Assembly: GCA_031552235.1 (NCBI GenBank)
Contig: JAVBMR010000004.1
Coordinates: 118,507-182,506 of the forward strand
Source: WRDF01 sp031552235
GTDB taxonomy: Bacteria; Bacteroidota; Bacteroidia; Bacteroidales; Rikenellaceae
DNA length: 64,000 nucleotides
Reading direction: 5' to 3'
Part shown: positions 44,322 through 53,477 of the stretch, piece after piece
How positions within the stretch are numbered: the stretch's first letter is position 1
Layout: each line of letters starts with the position of its first letter
Made by a program: the position numbers and the translations under genes
Notes under the pieces: generated by a model
What the model was told of the DNA's origin: nothing
The model's database searches: none
Seen by the model: the letters and a program-made list of their open reading frames with translations, nothing else

Positions 44322-45662
44322 TCAAGCTTTACGTGCACTGCGGGCGCGCATTATCTTCATTACCTCGCCTTTACCAAGTTTTATGTAATCCAACAGCGGA
44401 AGTGACGCCGGGCAGGTATATGAGCATGAACCGCATTCGATGCAATCTGTGGCTCCGAACGGCTCCATATCCGCAAACATGCCGTGGCTGGCAAGCTTGT
44501 AGAGCATGTATGGTTGCAGGCCCATCGTACACACGCCGACGCATTTGCCGCATCGTATACAGGCCGTGGCCGGGGCACGCAGCGATTCTTCGGCGGGCAT
44601 TAGCAGGATACCGGAAGTCCCTTTCGTTACCGGGGCGTCGGGGTTCGCCATCGCACGCCCCATCATCGGGCCGCCGCCGATTACCTTGCCCGTATCCTCG
44701 GGCATGCCGCCGCAGTATTCTATGAGCGCGCTCACGGGCGTCCCGATCCTGACCAGCAGGTTCGAGGGTTTGCCAAGTTTCTTGCCTGTCACGGTCACGA
44801 CCCTTTCGATGAGCGGTTTATTTTTCTGGACAGCCTCGTAAACGGCCAGTGCCGTCCCAATATTCTGCACCACGACGCCGACATCTATCGGCAGGCCGCC
44901 CGACGGCACTTCGCGGCGAAGGACGGCGTCGATGAGCTGTTTCTCACCACCCTGCGGATACTGCACCTTCAGCGGCACGACTTCTATGTCGTCCGACCCG
45001 GCGAGCAGGCCGCGAAGGTGCTTCTGCGCGTCAGGTTTATTATTTTCTATACCTATATAAGAACGCTTCACTCCCAACGCCAGCGCCAAAAGGCGAACGC
45101 CCTCAAGCAGTTCCCCGCCCCTTTCGAGCATCACCCGGTGGTCGGACGTGAGGTACGGTTCGCACTCTACCCCATTAATGACGAGGTACTCGGCCGATTT
45201 CCCGGCCGGGACCGAGAGTTTTACCTGTGTCGGGAACGTCGCCCCGCCCATGCCGACTATCCCTGCTGCGGCGATCTTCTCCGTTATCTCGGCCGGCGAC
45301 AGCGCACAGCCTTTTACAAGCTCCGGGCTTCGGTCGATGCCCTCCGCCCACTGGTCGCCTTCGACCTGAATGATTATCGCCGGGCGGCGCGTACCGCCCG
45401 CGTCAGGCACGCTGTCTATCGCCGTGACCGTCCCCGACACCGGCGAGTGGATGTTCGCCGATACGAAGCCCGACGCCGAAGCGATCAGCTGTCCGGCGAG
45501 CACCTTGTCGCCCTTGGCCACCAGCGGCGAGGCGGGCGCGCCTATGTGCTGCGACAGCGGCACCGTAACCGCCTCGGGCAGCGGCATGACAGCGATGGCA
45601 GCCTGTGCGCTCAGTTTATTGTCGTGCGGATGGATACCGCCTTTACGGAATGTTCTTGCCAT
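44322..45662 (-). CDS. rnfC: Rnf electron transport complex subunit C
   Basis: 446-aa peripheral subunit with the NADH and FMN site and two 4Fe-4S clusters. The N-terminal FRKGGIHPHDNKLSA, the barrel-sandwich segment, GMGGATFPTQVKL, GVECEPYLTSDHR and the C-terminal cluster motifs CIRCGKCVGVC and CIECGSCSYTCP are all present. It follows rnfB after 3 bp. Confidence 0.96.
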   Translation of the reverse strand: MARTFRKGGIHPHDNKLSAQAAIAVMPLPEAVTVPLSQHIGAPASPLVAKGDKVLAGQLIASASGFVSANIHSPVSGTVTAIDSVPDAGGTRRPAIIIQVEGDQWAEGIDRSPELVKGCALSPAEITEKIAAAGIVGMGGATFPTQVKLSVPAGKSAEYLVINGVECEPYLTSDHRVMLERGGELLEGVRLLALALGVKRSYIGIENNKPDAQKHLRGLLAGSDDIEVVPLKVQYPQGGEKQLIDAVLRREVPSGGLPIDVGVVVQNIGTALAVYEAVQKNKPLIERVVTVTGKKLGKPSNLLVRIGTPVSALIEYCGGMPEDTGKVIGGGPMMGRAMANPDAPVTKGTSGILLMPAEESLRAPATACIRCGKCVGVCTMGLQPYMLYKLASHGMFADMEPFGATDCIECGSCSYTCPASLPLLDYIKLGKGEVMKIMRARSARKA

Positions 45663-45665
45663 ATC

Positions 45666-46532
45666 TCAATTCGTTACGGTATCTGTACTTGACTCGGCCA
45701 CAGCCTCTTTCTTCGGCGGGAAGTTGACCTCCACGATGGCGCTGGTCGGGCATTCGGCCACGCATTTGCGGCAGAGTTTGCATTTGAAAGAGTCGATGTA
45801 GGCGAGGTTGTTGTCGATGACGATGGCCTCGAACGGACACACCTTCACGCATTTGCCGCACGCGATGCATGCCACCTGGCACGATTTGCGTGCGATGGCC
45901 CCCTTCTCCCTGTTGATACACGAAACGTATACCCTGCGGTTCTTCGGGCCTTTCTTGCGGAGTTCTATGATGACTTTCGGGCAGGCCTTCACGCATGCGC
46001 CGCAGGCGGTACATTTTTCGGCATCGACCTCGGGGAGTCCCGTCTGCGTGTTCATGTGCAGTGCGTCGAAGTTACAGACCACCACGCAGTCGCCTTTGCC
46101 CAGGCAGCCGTAGCTGCATCCGGTGTCCCCGGCGTAGAGCGATGCTGCAACGGCACACGAGGCCGCCCCGTCGTACACATTGGTCCGCGGACGTTTCTCA
46201 CAACTGCCGCCGCACCTTACCTCGGCCACCTGCGGTTCTTTCTCCGGAGCGGCCTTCCCCAGGTATTGGGCGATAGCCTTCATTGTGTCGCCGCCGCCGA
46301 CCGGGCAAAACATCTGCGATATGTCGTCGTTCGCCACCAGTGCGTCTGCCAATCCGCGGCAGCCTGGATAGCCGCAGCCGCCGCAATTCGCACCGGGCAG
46401 CATCCCCTCGACCTCGTCGATACGCGGGTCTTCGAACACCTTGAATTTCTGTGCCACGAAATAAAGTATCACGGCGGCCAGAACCCCGAGCGCGCACAAC
46501 GTCAGGACCGTAAACAGCAACGTTTCACTCAT
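45666..46532 (-). CDS. rnfB: Rnf electron transport complex subunit B (ferredoxin-type)
   Basis: 288-aa iron-sulfur subunit that takes electrons from ferredoxin. An N-terminal transmembrane helix (about 5-25) precedes the GANCGGCGYPGCRGLADAL cluster domain with a distal CPVGG Cys. Ferredoxin-type motifs follow: CTACGACVKACP, CIACGKCVKVCP and CKLCRKCVAECP, plus CSYGCLGKGDC. Its start overlaps the rseC end by 8 bp. Confidence 0.96.
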   Translation of the reverse strand: MSETLLFTVLTLCALGVLAAVILYFVAQKFKVFEDPRIDEVEGMLPGANCGGCGYPGCRGLADALVANDDISQMFCPVGGGDTMKAIAQYLGKAAPEKEPQVAEVRCGGSCEKRPRTNVYDGAASCAVAASLYAGDTGCSYGCLGKGDCVVVCNFDALHMNTQTGLPEVDAEKCTACGACVKACPKVIIELRKKGPKNRRVYVSCINREKGAIARKSCQVACIACGKCVKVCPFEAIVIDNNLAYIDSFKCKLCRKCVAECPTSAIVEVNFPPKKEAVAESSTDTVTN

Positions 46533-46956
46533 ATATCTTATGTATTTTAAATATTATCGTTTTCTCAAGCCTCCTGCGGAAAAAGAACAGCAAAGCCAAA
46601 TAATACAGCACGACACCGCCTATGGCGGACAATCCCGCCACGGTTTCGGAAGTCCCAGCCTCAAGCAGGGCGAGCAACAATACAAGCATTATGAAAAGGG
46701 GATAGACATAAGCGCAGATGACCGCTTTTATCCCCATGATCCTGGACGTCGAGACCTCGACCTCCTCCCCGACCTCGAACATACCCGGGACCTCGCTCAT
46801 CACGGATATGATCCGTTCTCCGCCGTCGCCCACCGCGCAAATGCCTTTGGCTTTGCATGAGCCGCACGCGTCCTCGGGTTTTACGGACACGTCTATCTGT
46901 CTGCCGGAAATATCAACGATGACACCGCGGTGTCCGATCTCCTCACTCTCTGCCAC
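46525..46956 (-). CDS. RseC/SoxR-reducing-system family protein
   Basis: 143-aa membrane protein that usually accompanies Rnf. The N-terminal soluble part has CGSCKAKGICAVGD (Cys motif), then MSEVPGMFEVGEEVEVS, followed by two transmembrane helices (about 75-94 and 102-122). I place the start at GTG 46956 because the TATATTTG box at 46988-46981 lies just upstream and the size then equals the family's usual 140-150 aa. A longer frame to 47100 runs across tandem repeats. It is the first gene of the rnf operon. Confidence 0.85.
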   Translation of the reverse strand: MAESEEIGHRGVIVDISGRQIDVSVKPEDACGSCKAKGICAVGDGGERIISVMSEVPGMFEVGEEVEVSTSRIMGIKAVICAYVYPLFIMLVLLLALLEAGTSETVAGLSAIGGVVLYYLALLFFFRRRLEKTIIFKIHKIYE

Positions 46957-46980
46957 TATGTCTGAAGTTTTAGGTTTTAA

Positions 46981-47138
46981 CAAATATAGTGAAAGTCGAG
47001 AGCAATCGCGAAAACTTGTTTTCGGAAGATTGCCGAGACGCATCCTATATTCTGTAAATATAGTGAAAGTCGAGGGCAAATCGTGAAAATCTATTTCCAA
47101 AAATTACCGGGACGTATCCTATATTCTCCAAATATACA
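46981..47138 (-). repeat. 74-bp tandem repeat with -7 boxes upstream of the rnf operon
   Basis: AAATATAGTGAAAGTCGAG starts at 46982 and again at 47056. The third unit begins with AAATATA at 47130, so the period is 74 bp. Each unit start supplies, on the minus strand, TATATTTG or TATATTTA, which fits the TAnnTTTG box. The units differ at several positions, so the duplication is not recent. Tandem promoters for rnf are possible. Confidence 0.7.
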
Positions 47139-47305
47139 AACTTTACGATAAAACAATACCTAAATTTTGTGTTTGTTTGTTAACACACGCGCCGCGGCGC
47201 ATAATGTCCTGACAGGGCGCGTGTTCGGCTTGCAAAACAAAAAAAGCGGAAAAACTCATAAGTTTTTCCGCCCTGTATGGCATCTGTCCGGCTGTGCCGC
47301 CGGGG

Positions 47306-48874
47306 CTACATCGGGAATTTATTTATCAGCGGCAGGATGAAATGGCTGCTGAACGGGCGCGACGAAAGCCTGAGCGGCGGCGGCGACTGCCGGCGCTTAT
47401 ATTCGGCCCTGCTGACCAACCCGACCACCCTGTGGACCACGGCGTCATCGAAAGACGCGTTTATTATCTCTTCCACCTCCTGCCCTTTCTCGATGAAACG
47501 GTAGAGGATGGCGTCCAGCACCTCGTAAGGCGGCAGCGAATCGGAATCCTGCTGGCCGTGGCGCAGTTCCGCCGAGGGGGCCTTGGATATTATATTCTCC
47601 GGGATGATCGTCCGTTCCCTGTTTATGAAACGGGCAAGCTCATACACCTCGATCTTGTAAAGGTCGCCGATTATGCCTATCGAGCCGCTGTCGTCGCCAT
47701 ACATCGTGCCATAGCCCACCGCCAACTCGCTTTTGTTCGAGGTGTTGAGTACGACATACCCGTGTTTATTCGAGAGCGCCATCAGCATCACCATGCGCAG
47801 GCGTGCCTGCATATTCTCCTCCGTAACGTCGAATTCCGTATCGCCGAGGGTTTCTTTCAGGCTCCGGTTCACTGTTTCGTAGGCGTCAGTTATCGGCACT
47901 ATATTATAGTGCACGCCCAGATTCTCGGCCATCTCGACCGAATCGGCCACCGAATGGTCGGTAGAGAACGGCGACGGCATCATCAGTACCCTGACGTTCC
48001 CGGGACCAAGCACCTCCGCGGCCAGCGCCAGCACTACGGCCGAGTCTATACCTCCCGACATCCCGAGGCAGGCCTTCTTAAACCCGTTCTTGCGGAAATA
48101 ATCCCTCAGGCCGAGTTTTATGGCCCTGTATGCGTTGTAGGTCCTGTTCTGTATTGGGAATTCAAGGCCGGGGCCGTTGTCGAGATCGACTATGAAAAAA
48201 TCCTCCTCGAAGTTATTCAGCAGGGCGACCAGCCTGCCGTCCTTGGCATAAGCCGACGACGAACCGTCGTAAACAAAGTCCGCCTGACCGCCTATATGAT
48301 TCACCATCAGGACGTTTTTCCCGAGTTCGGTCGCTATCTCCTTGTGGGCGTTATGGCGCTTTTCTATGATCCCGCGGTAAAACGGCTGGCTGCGCATCGA
48401 AACTACCGTGTCGCACTGCCCGCCGAACTTATTGTAATCGAGAATATCCTCCCCTAACGCGACACCGATCACATGGTCCTTGACCTCTATATTCTCCAAT
48501 CCGGCCGACATCGACAGGAATCCCATATCGAACCGCGAAGAAACACGCCGTTTCCCCATATACTTGACTACCCATCCGTCCTGGATAAAAGCGGCGGCGC
48601 TGACGATCCGGTTGCCCTCCTGTATCGGCAGGCCCACCAAGGCCGAAATATTTTTGCAATATTTCGCAATCTCGTTCAATGCGTCCTCGCATGCTTCGAG
48701 GAATGTGGCCTTTTGCAGAAGGTCGAAACACGGGGTTCCGCTTATGGCATATTCGGCGAACACAACCAGATCGGCCCCTTCTTTGCGCGCCCTTTCTATA
48801 GAATTGATTATCTTAGACTTGTTCCCCTCAAGATCGCCCACAGAATAATTGAGTTGGGCCATTGCTATCTTCAT
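47306..48874 (-). CDS. nadE: NAD+ synthase, glutamine-type architecture with altered glutaminase site
   Basis: 522-aa enzyme that amidates nicotinate adenine dinucleotide to NAD+. Residues 1-245 are a nitrilase-like glutaminase domain (MAQLNYSVGDLEGNKSKI, VFAEYAISG with the Glu, YMGKRRVSS with the Lys). The position of the catalytic Cys, normally in an ICED motif, reads VALGEDILD, with Gly in its place. The synthetase domain is intact: LGMSGGIDSAVVLALAAE, VLNTSNKSELAVGYGTMYGD. The start MKIAMAQLNY at 48874 fits the family. Probably driven by free ammonia or a separate glutaminase. Confidence 0.9.
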   Translation of the reverse strand: MKIAMAQLNYSVGDLEGNKSKIINSIERARKEGADLVVFAEYAISGTPCFDLLQKATFLEACEDALNEIAKYCKNISALVGLPIQEGNRIVSAAAFIQDGWVVKYMGKRRVSSRFDMGFLSMSAGLENIEVKDHVIGVALGEDILDYNKFGGQCDTVVSMRSQPFYRGIIEKRHNAHKEIATELGKNVLMVNHIGGQADFVYDGSSSAYAKDGRLVALLNNFEEDFFIVDLDNGPGLEFPIQNRTYNAYRAIKLGLRDYFRKNGFKKACLGMSGGIDSAVVLALAAEVLGPGNVRVLMMPSPFSTDHSVADSVEMAENLGVHYNIVPITDAYETVNRSLKETLGDTEFDVTEENMQARLRMVMLMALSNKHGYVVLNTSNKSELAVGYGTMYGDDSGSIGIIGDLYKIEVYELARFINRERTIIPENIISKAPSAELRHGQQDSDSLPPYEVLDAILYRFIEKGQEVEEIINASFDDAVVHRVVGLVSRAEYKRRQSPPPLRLSSRPFSSHFILPLINKFPM

Positions 48875-49002
48875 ATCGCGCCGGTATTTACTTCTGCGGT
48901 GCAAAGATACTGAATAATTTTAAAACTTGGTTTCAGTTTGCGAGTAATTGCCGTCACGGCGAAGACTTTATAAGACGATTGACATTTTTTCTGCCGCTGG
49001 GC

Positions 49003-49032
49003 TTGGTTTATTAAAATTTATCCCTATCTTTG
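49003..49032 (+). promoter_or_regulatory. tRNA-Phe promoter
   Basis: TTG (49003-49005), a 19-bp spacer and TATCTTTG (49025-49032) give a perfect consensus, 46 bp upstream of the mature tRNA. Confidence 0.8.
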
Positions 49033-49078
49033 CACCCGTTCTGAGTTACAGAAACGGTTTCAGGACAAACATAGCAAT

Positions 49079-49151
<73 letters not shown>

Positions 49152-49176
49152 CTTAAAAGGAAGCAAAAATAGGATT

Positions 49177-49209
49177 AACCTCGAAATGAAGCCCATTTCG
49201 AGGTTTTTT
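49177..49209 (+). terminator. Terminator after tRNA-Phe
   Basis: CCTCGAAATG and CATTTCGAGG form a perfect 10-bp stem followed by six T. Confidence 0.9.
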
Positions 49210-49378
49210 CTTTTTTGTTTATGGCAGAAAAAGGACATAAAAGGGCATTCGAAAGTATGCGAAACGTAGGTTAAAATTCGGATCATCAAAAAAACCTACA
49301 CCATACACCATAAGTACCTTTATGTCACTTATTTGCGCTACCCTACCCGACTGTCATTCTTGTACATTTGCACCAATA

Positions 49379-50203
49379 CTAATTTCCTAAATTAATGCAA
49401 TTATGAAACAAGAAACTGTAACGATCCTCTTGACCAATTATTTTTTGGACATTAATATTATTACAAATCATATCAATTTGTTCGTCCCAAAACGTAAATC
49501 CTGTAGTTTGCTTTAAGTGTACCAGCCCCCATAATAAATACAAACGATTGGAATGAAGCACAGGAATGCGCGACTGTATCAAACCAGCAATTTCTTTTAT
49601 TACTTCGTCAATACGGTAGTTATAAAACTGAAGCGAATGAATTTTGCTCAACACATACAAGAAAAGCGGCAATTTGTAATCCAAATTGAAAAGTATAGGC
49701 TCGTCATAAAAACTACTGTTCAATGAAGCATAAACATCATTAAATGCCTTTATGGTTAATTCTTCTAATAAAAATCGACGATCACTGCCGTTTTTTTGCT
49801 TTTCAAGCCGGAGATATAAATAATAAAATATGTATAAAAAACCGGGGGTTCCGTAAGTCAACTTTTGTGGATTCTTTGACGAAGTCATCCGTTGAAACAA
49901 AACAATATCCACATCTTTGAGTATCTGATTAATATTACCCTCAACAAAATTCTGACTTAACAGAAAATCTATGCCTATACCTAGCTGCACTATATTAGAA
50001 AGAGGTTGAGGGTATATGGTCTGACTCAATTGTGCATATGTTTCATCCAATAGTTTACCAGCCCATTGTTGATATTGTTTGTTTTTCAGGTCCTCAGCAA
50101 GCATGAAAAAATACATACAAATGCCCATTTTCCCGGTTTCGATGTTCAACCCAGTCGTTTCATGCGCGAACGTGCTGATTTTATCGTTTAATAGTTTTCT
50201 CAT
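49379..50203 (-). CDS. Short LanC-like protein without zinc ligands
   Basis: 274-aa soluble helical protein. Segments such as GLNIETGKMGICMYFFML, LSNIVQLGIGIDFLLSQ and LTYGTPGFLYIFYYLYLRLEK repeat the Gly-containing helix pairs of the LanC alpha/alpha toroid. The usual zinc motifs (WCYG and CHG) found in the cyclase at 53911-55113 are absent, and the length is about two-thirds of normal. It is last in the minus-strand RiPP locus, 115 bp after the S41 peptidase. It may be a degenerate cyclase or a substrate-binding partner. The LanC assignment is by pattern only. Confidence 0.55.
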   Translation of the reverse strand: MRKLLNDKISTFAHETTGLNIETGKMGICMYFFMLAEDLKNKQYQQWAGKLLDETYAQLSQTIYPQPLSNIVQLGIGIDFLLSQNFVEGNINQILKDVDIVLFQRMTSSKNPQKLTYGTPGFLYIFYYLYLRLEKQKNGSDRRFLLEELTIKAFNDVYASLNSSFYDEPILFNLDYKLPLFLYVLSKIHSLQFYNYRIDEVIKEIAGLIQSRIPVLHSNRLYLLWGLVHLKQTTGFTFWDEQIDMICNNINVQKIIGQEDRYSFLFHNCINLGN

Positions 50204-50318
50204 TTCACTTATATACTTTCTCTTAAATTTCGCTTCAAAGATAAAATGGCAGAAGTGGTGGACATGTGGAGAAATTCACATCATTCATCTGTCTTAAGTT
50301 AACTTGAAAAACAGCGTT

Positions 50319-52055
50319 TTATATTTCATTTATTACCTCCACGGCCCTTTCCAATACCTCATCCTTGCCAGCTATGACGCCCTCGATTGTCGGAGTAACG
50401 TAATGGTCGATTTTCACTCCGGCCCGCTGTGCATTCGTTCCGTCAGGATAGTAGACACCCAAGCCTGAAATACGAAAATTTATTTTCCCCGGGAGGGTAA
50501 TGTTTGAAACATTACCGTCGGCACCCGCGGTCTGCGAACCCACCACAATACAGTTAGGTAAAGCCTGAAAGGCCATCGTCGCAAACTCCGCTGCACTTTG
50601 GGTCTGTTCATTTACCAAGACCACTATTCCGCCATTATATGCATTGTTATTGTCCTCGCCGATGTATGTAATTTCTTCCCTGTATGTCCCTGGCAAAGCG
50701 AAGTCAGGAACGGTGAATGTGACAATAGGACTCCGTTGAGCCATTAAAAATTTGGGAATAAGAACGTACGCAAGGTTGATTTGAGGATAACCTCTCATAT
50801 CGACAATCATAGCTTTCGTATTTTTGAAAACATTCATAACCGAATCCGCACTCTTCATTGTATGCTCCAATGGGTTAAAGTAACCAATATCATCGGCAAG
50901 AAGCCGTGTGTTCTTGGGTGAGTCGAACATATCTCCAATCGAAGAGTTATATTCCGATGTGCTGATACTGGGCAGGGATATATGGACAATGTTCCTCGTT
51001 CCATACCTCTCTATGGATACCGGCACCTCGCTTCGGGGCACTTGATTCCTGTGGACATGAGATGTCAACCGAGCCGCCTCTCTGTTCAGTGAGGCTTCGT
51101 TGGAGAGCGACAAATAATTCGCCGCCCTTTCTCGTATCTGTTGTGGTGTCTGTCCGTCTATGGAGATAATCCTGTCTCCGACAGATATGCCTAATTCATC
51201 ATTTATCCTGAATGGGTCGCCCTCGATTATCAGTTCGCCTTCGATAAATCTCATCTTCAGCGGCACTCTCCTTCGACCGAAAATAAATGAGACGTCTATT
51301 TTTGAATGTGTATCGTTAACCTCGGCTATTAGCCTCGCCATAAAATTCCGATATTGACCGACATCTCCATTCATTATAACTTCGATGTATTCTGGCAGAA
51401 TGTCACCCCAATTCTTGTCCGTGATATTGCGGTTAGGCGAGTAATATTCGATTGCACTCCATAGCCGAAATAATCCCAACAACATATAACCGCGATCTAT
51501 CTTTACATCCGCATAATCGCTCTCATTGTTGAACAGGAGACGAGAAATTCTACTGCTGCCCACATAGTGATTACCTTTTGTTCTGTCGGCGTATCTCAAT
51601 TGCATTAGCACACCGCTCAAATCGCTTCCCAACGCCACAGTATCTTGCAGCCATTCGAAATCAGGTAGTGTAATGTCTTGTTCAGTTATTTTTAAATCGG
51701 CGCTTTCCTTAAATCTTCCAAACGAACTAATCCAGTTTTGCAATATCTCGTTTCGATGCTTATTGTCCGCATTCACCACCTCGGGAAGCAGTTCGAACAA
51801 CTCGTAATCTATATTGTATGTGCTATCGGCCATCGCAGGATGATGATACTTCACGAAGCCCCAAACCCTGCCAAGTACCTCCAAGTTTTCGGCCATACTG
51901 CTATCATAACCACTAAGTTCGAATCCAGAGCCACGAGAATAGTCCGCATACTCTTTAGGCACCGGCGAAGGTGTGCAGGAAAGTAAGAGCACGGCACACA
52001 TTGACACAAAGACATTCAGCAAGTTGCAAAGTTTGAATCTGGTTTTTTCTTTCAT
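50319..52055 (-). CDS. S41-family peptidase lipoprotein
   Basis: 578-aa lipoprotein (signal with AVLLLSC, Cys near residue 27). An N-terminal helical domain is followed by a PDZ-like domain (about 280-325, INDELGISVGDRIISIDG) and the tail-specific protease core with AMIVDMRGYPQ, the nucleophile Ser in NEQTQSAAEFATMAFQ and VVGSQTAGADGNVSNITLPG. The catalytic Lys is expected a few turns after the Ser but is not obvious; the GSQTAGADG turn is conserved. It lies in the RiPP locus, so leader removal outside the cytoplasm or self-protection are candidate roles (inferred). Confidence 0.8.
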   Translation of the reverse strand: MKEKTRFKLCNLLNVFVSMCAVLLLSCTPSPVPKEYADYSRGSGFELSGYDSSMAENLEVLGRVWGFVKYHHPAMADSTYNIDYELFELLPEVVNADNKHRNEILQNWISSFGRFKESADLKITEQDITLPDFEWLQDTVALGSDLSGVLMQLRYADRTKGNHYVGSSRISRLLFNNESDYADVKIDRGYMLLGLFRLWSAIEYYSPNRNITDKNWGDILPEYIEVIMNGDVGQYRNFMARLIAEVNDTHSKIDVSFIFGRRRVPLKMRFIEGELIIEGDPFRINDELGISVGDRIISIDGQTPQQIRERAANYLSLSNEASLNREAARLTSHVHRNQVPRSEVPVSIERYGTRNIVHISLPSISTSEYNSSIGDMFDSPKNTRLLADDIGYFNPLEHTMKSADSVMNVFKNTKAMIVDMRGYPQINLAYVLIPKFLMAQRSPIVTFTVPDFALPGTYREEITYIGEDNNNAYNGGIVVLVNEQTQSAAEFATMAFQALPNCIVVGSQTAGADGNVSNITLPGKINFRISGLGVYYPDGTNAQRAGVKIDHYVTPTIEGVIAGKDEVLERAVEVINEI

Positions 52056-52147
52056 AGCCGTTTAAAAAAATAATTGTGTCTAGATCTGTTTGCGATGAAA
52101 GTCTTGCGCCAAGACAATACTTAGCGCAAGACTTTTTCACACATCAA

Positions 52148-52513
52148 TTAGCAATTGAAGAACGAATCTGTTATAGGGCAAAGCACTGAGCCATACCCTG
52201 GATCTGGTTCAGTATCTGGACATAGCATAGGGGCGCAAGACTCTACTGGTTGACACGAATTAGTGCCACCATAACCATCACCACCATCATCATCCTCACA
52301 ACACACACAATATGAAGCATTTGATACAATGTTATTGCCGAAACAATACCCTGGCTCAAAATGTGAATCTAATGTTGCCGCATATACTTCTAATCTGGAC
52401 GCCCATCCACCAGGATCTCCCCCACCTCTGAGTCTCGATAATAAATCATTACTTAATTCCGAAACCACATCCTTCTTAAGGACAAGCTTCGTTAGTTTTT
52501 TCTTTTCACTCAT
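52148..52513 (-). CDS. Cys-rich GG-leader RiPP precursor 1
   Basis: 121-aa peptide. The leader (about 1-31) is charged and Leu-rich (KKLTKLVLKKDVVSELSNDL, then LSRLRGG), as in Bacteroidetes class I lanthipeptide-type or GG-leader natural product precursors. The core has nine Cys, including ASYCVCCEDDDGG and NSCQPVESCAPMLCPD, and few Ser/Thr. Leader and core motifs recur in the peptide at 53478-53852. About 75 bp upstream of the start are also copied, together with a relic of the lanC end. Product structure unknown. Confidence 0.75.
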   Translation of the reverse strand: MSEKKKLTKLVLKKDVVSELSNDLLSRLRGGGDPGGWASRLEVYAATLDSHFEPGYCFGNNIVSNASYCVCCEDDDGGDGYGGTNSCQPVESCAPMLCPDTEPDPGYGSVLCPITDSFFNC

Positions 52514-52605
52514 TTTAGTTAGGCATTTATTTACCCCCTACTCTTAAGGATTTTCGGGTTACTCCGTGAACATCAATAAAGAAGTATTGTTTAAACAGCA
52601 TCAAC
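52514..52605 (-). pseudogene. Copied 5' leader and relic of the lanC 3' end
   Basis: This stretch is nearly identical to the region just upstream of precursor 2 (53853-53945). At 52573 it includes the last codons of lanC (LLY and TGA) with an in-frame stop just before. It shows that precursor 1 came from a duplication that carried the lanC end with it. Confidence 0.65.
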
Positions 52606-52632
52606 ATCTCTCTAAATATGTCGGCATCAGTC

Positions 52633-53298
52633 TCAGAAAAACATAGATATTATAAGTACTGCCGACAACGACAACAGTAGGATGACACCACGCCGGGATT
52701 TGTCAGGATTTGTCAGGAAATAGCACCATCCCCACGAAAAAACTCCGGTAATTGCGACCGCGGCAATAACCGCAGACCATGAATCCACCTCTCGGGAAGG
52801 AAGTGTGGCAAAAACCATGGCAATAAAGAAGTAAAATGCGAACAGAATAAGCCACGGATCTTCCTTAATCCTGCTTGCAATGCTACTTAAAGGCTTGAGC
52901 GAAAACTTAGATAATATGCCCACAAGCATAATCGCTGCTGCCGCGACTGCGGCTATTCCGGCACCCGTGAAGGTAATCCCGGAAATTATCAAATTACCTG
53001 CAGCAAATAAAATTCCATATATTATTGCTCCAATCAGAGGGAATGACCAGCGCGGAAAATCATTTCGCCAAGCTATTACCCCCAACACCCCCATGCCTAT
53101 GATTGGAATAAATAACAACGCAACACGAACGACAATATAGAGCCAATTAGGTAAAAGAAGCATAGAGAACCTCTCCTGCATTGCAGGTGGCAACTCCATG
53201 TTTTGAGGTGCAAACATGGGGCAACTAATGAATAATATCATTAGTGCAAAAGGCAATAATGTCAAAACGACTGTGCGCAATATGCGGCAACTTTCCAT
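52633..53298 (-). CDS. Small polytopic membrane protein in the RiPP locus
   Basis: 221-aa protein with about six or seven predicted helices (for example 8-25, 50-72, 82-104, 108-128, 148-168, 172-190, 201-220). I do not recognise the family: there is no ATPase motif or known transporter signature. It lies between the two precursor genes on the same strand. Immunity or export accessory function is possible but inferred only from position. Confidence 0.6.
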   Translation of the reverse strand: MESCRILRTVVLTLLPFALMILFISCPMFAPQNMELPPAMQERFSMLLLPNWLYIVVRVALLFIPIIGMGVLGVIAWRNDFPRWSFPLIGAIIYGILFAAGNLIISGITFTGAGIAAVAAAAIMLVGILSKFSLKPLSSIASRIKEDPWLILFAFYFFIAMVFATLPSREVDSWSAVIAAVAITGVFSWGWCYFLTNPDKSRRGVILLLSLSAVLIISMFF

Positions 53299-53368
53299 AG
53301 TTGAGGTTTTTAATCTTATTAGGTTTGGCTGTAATAGTCCTGATATCAGTGGTGTATTTAAATTTAAG

Positions 53369-53467
53369 GAGACAAATTAATTTTGAGTCAGATACATTTT
53401 TGTCATTACAATCACAAGGACATAACATTGAAATATAAGACCTTACAGGTTGACACGAATTAGCGCC
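53369..53467 (-). pseudogene. Decayed third precursor core
   Basis: Reading the minus strand from 53467 gives GANSCQPVRSYISMLCP, then CDCNDKN and KLICL. It lines up with GTNSCQPVESCVPMQCPD of precursor 2, which ends only 10 bp upstream. There is no leader or start, and the frame is shifted by one from precursor 2. It is a remnant of a tandem core duplication. Confidence 0.65.
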
Positions 53468-53477
53468 ATAATATCAA

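Noticed and set aside
53225..53428. 67-codon minus-strand frame as a third intact peptide gene
   Set aside because: It begins in the middle of a core-like fragment, has no leader, and its later part overlaps the start of the membrane protein in another frame. Treated as a relic.
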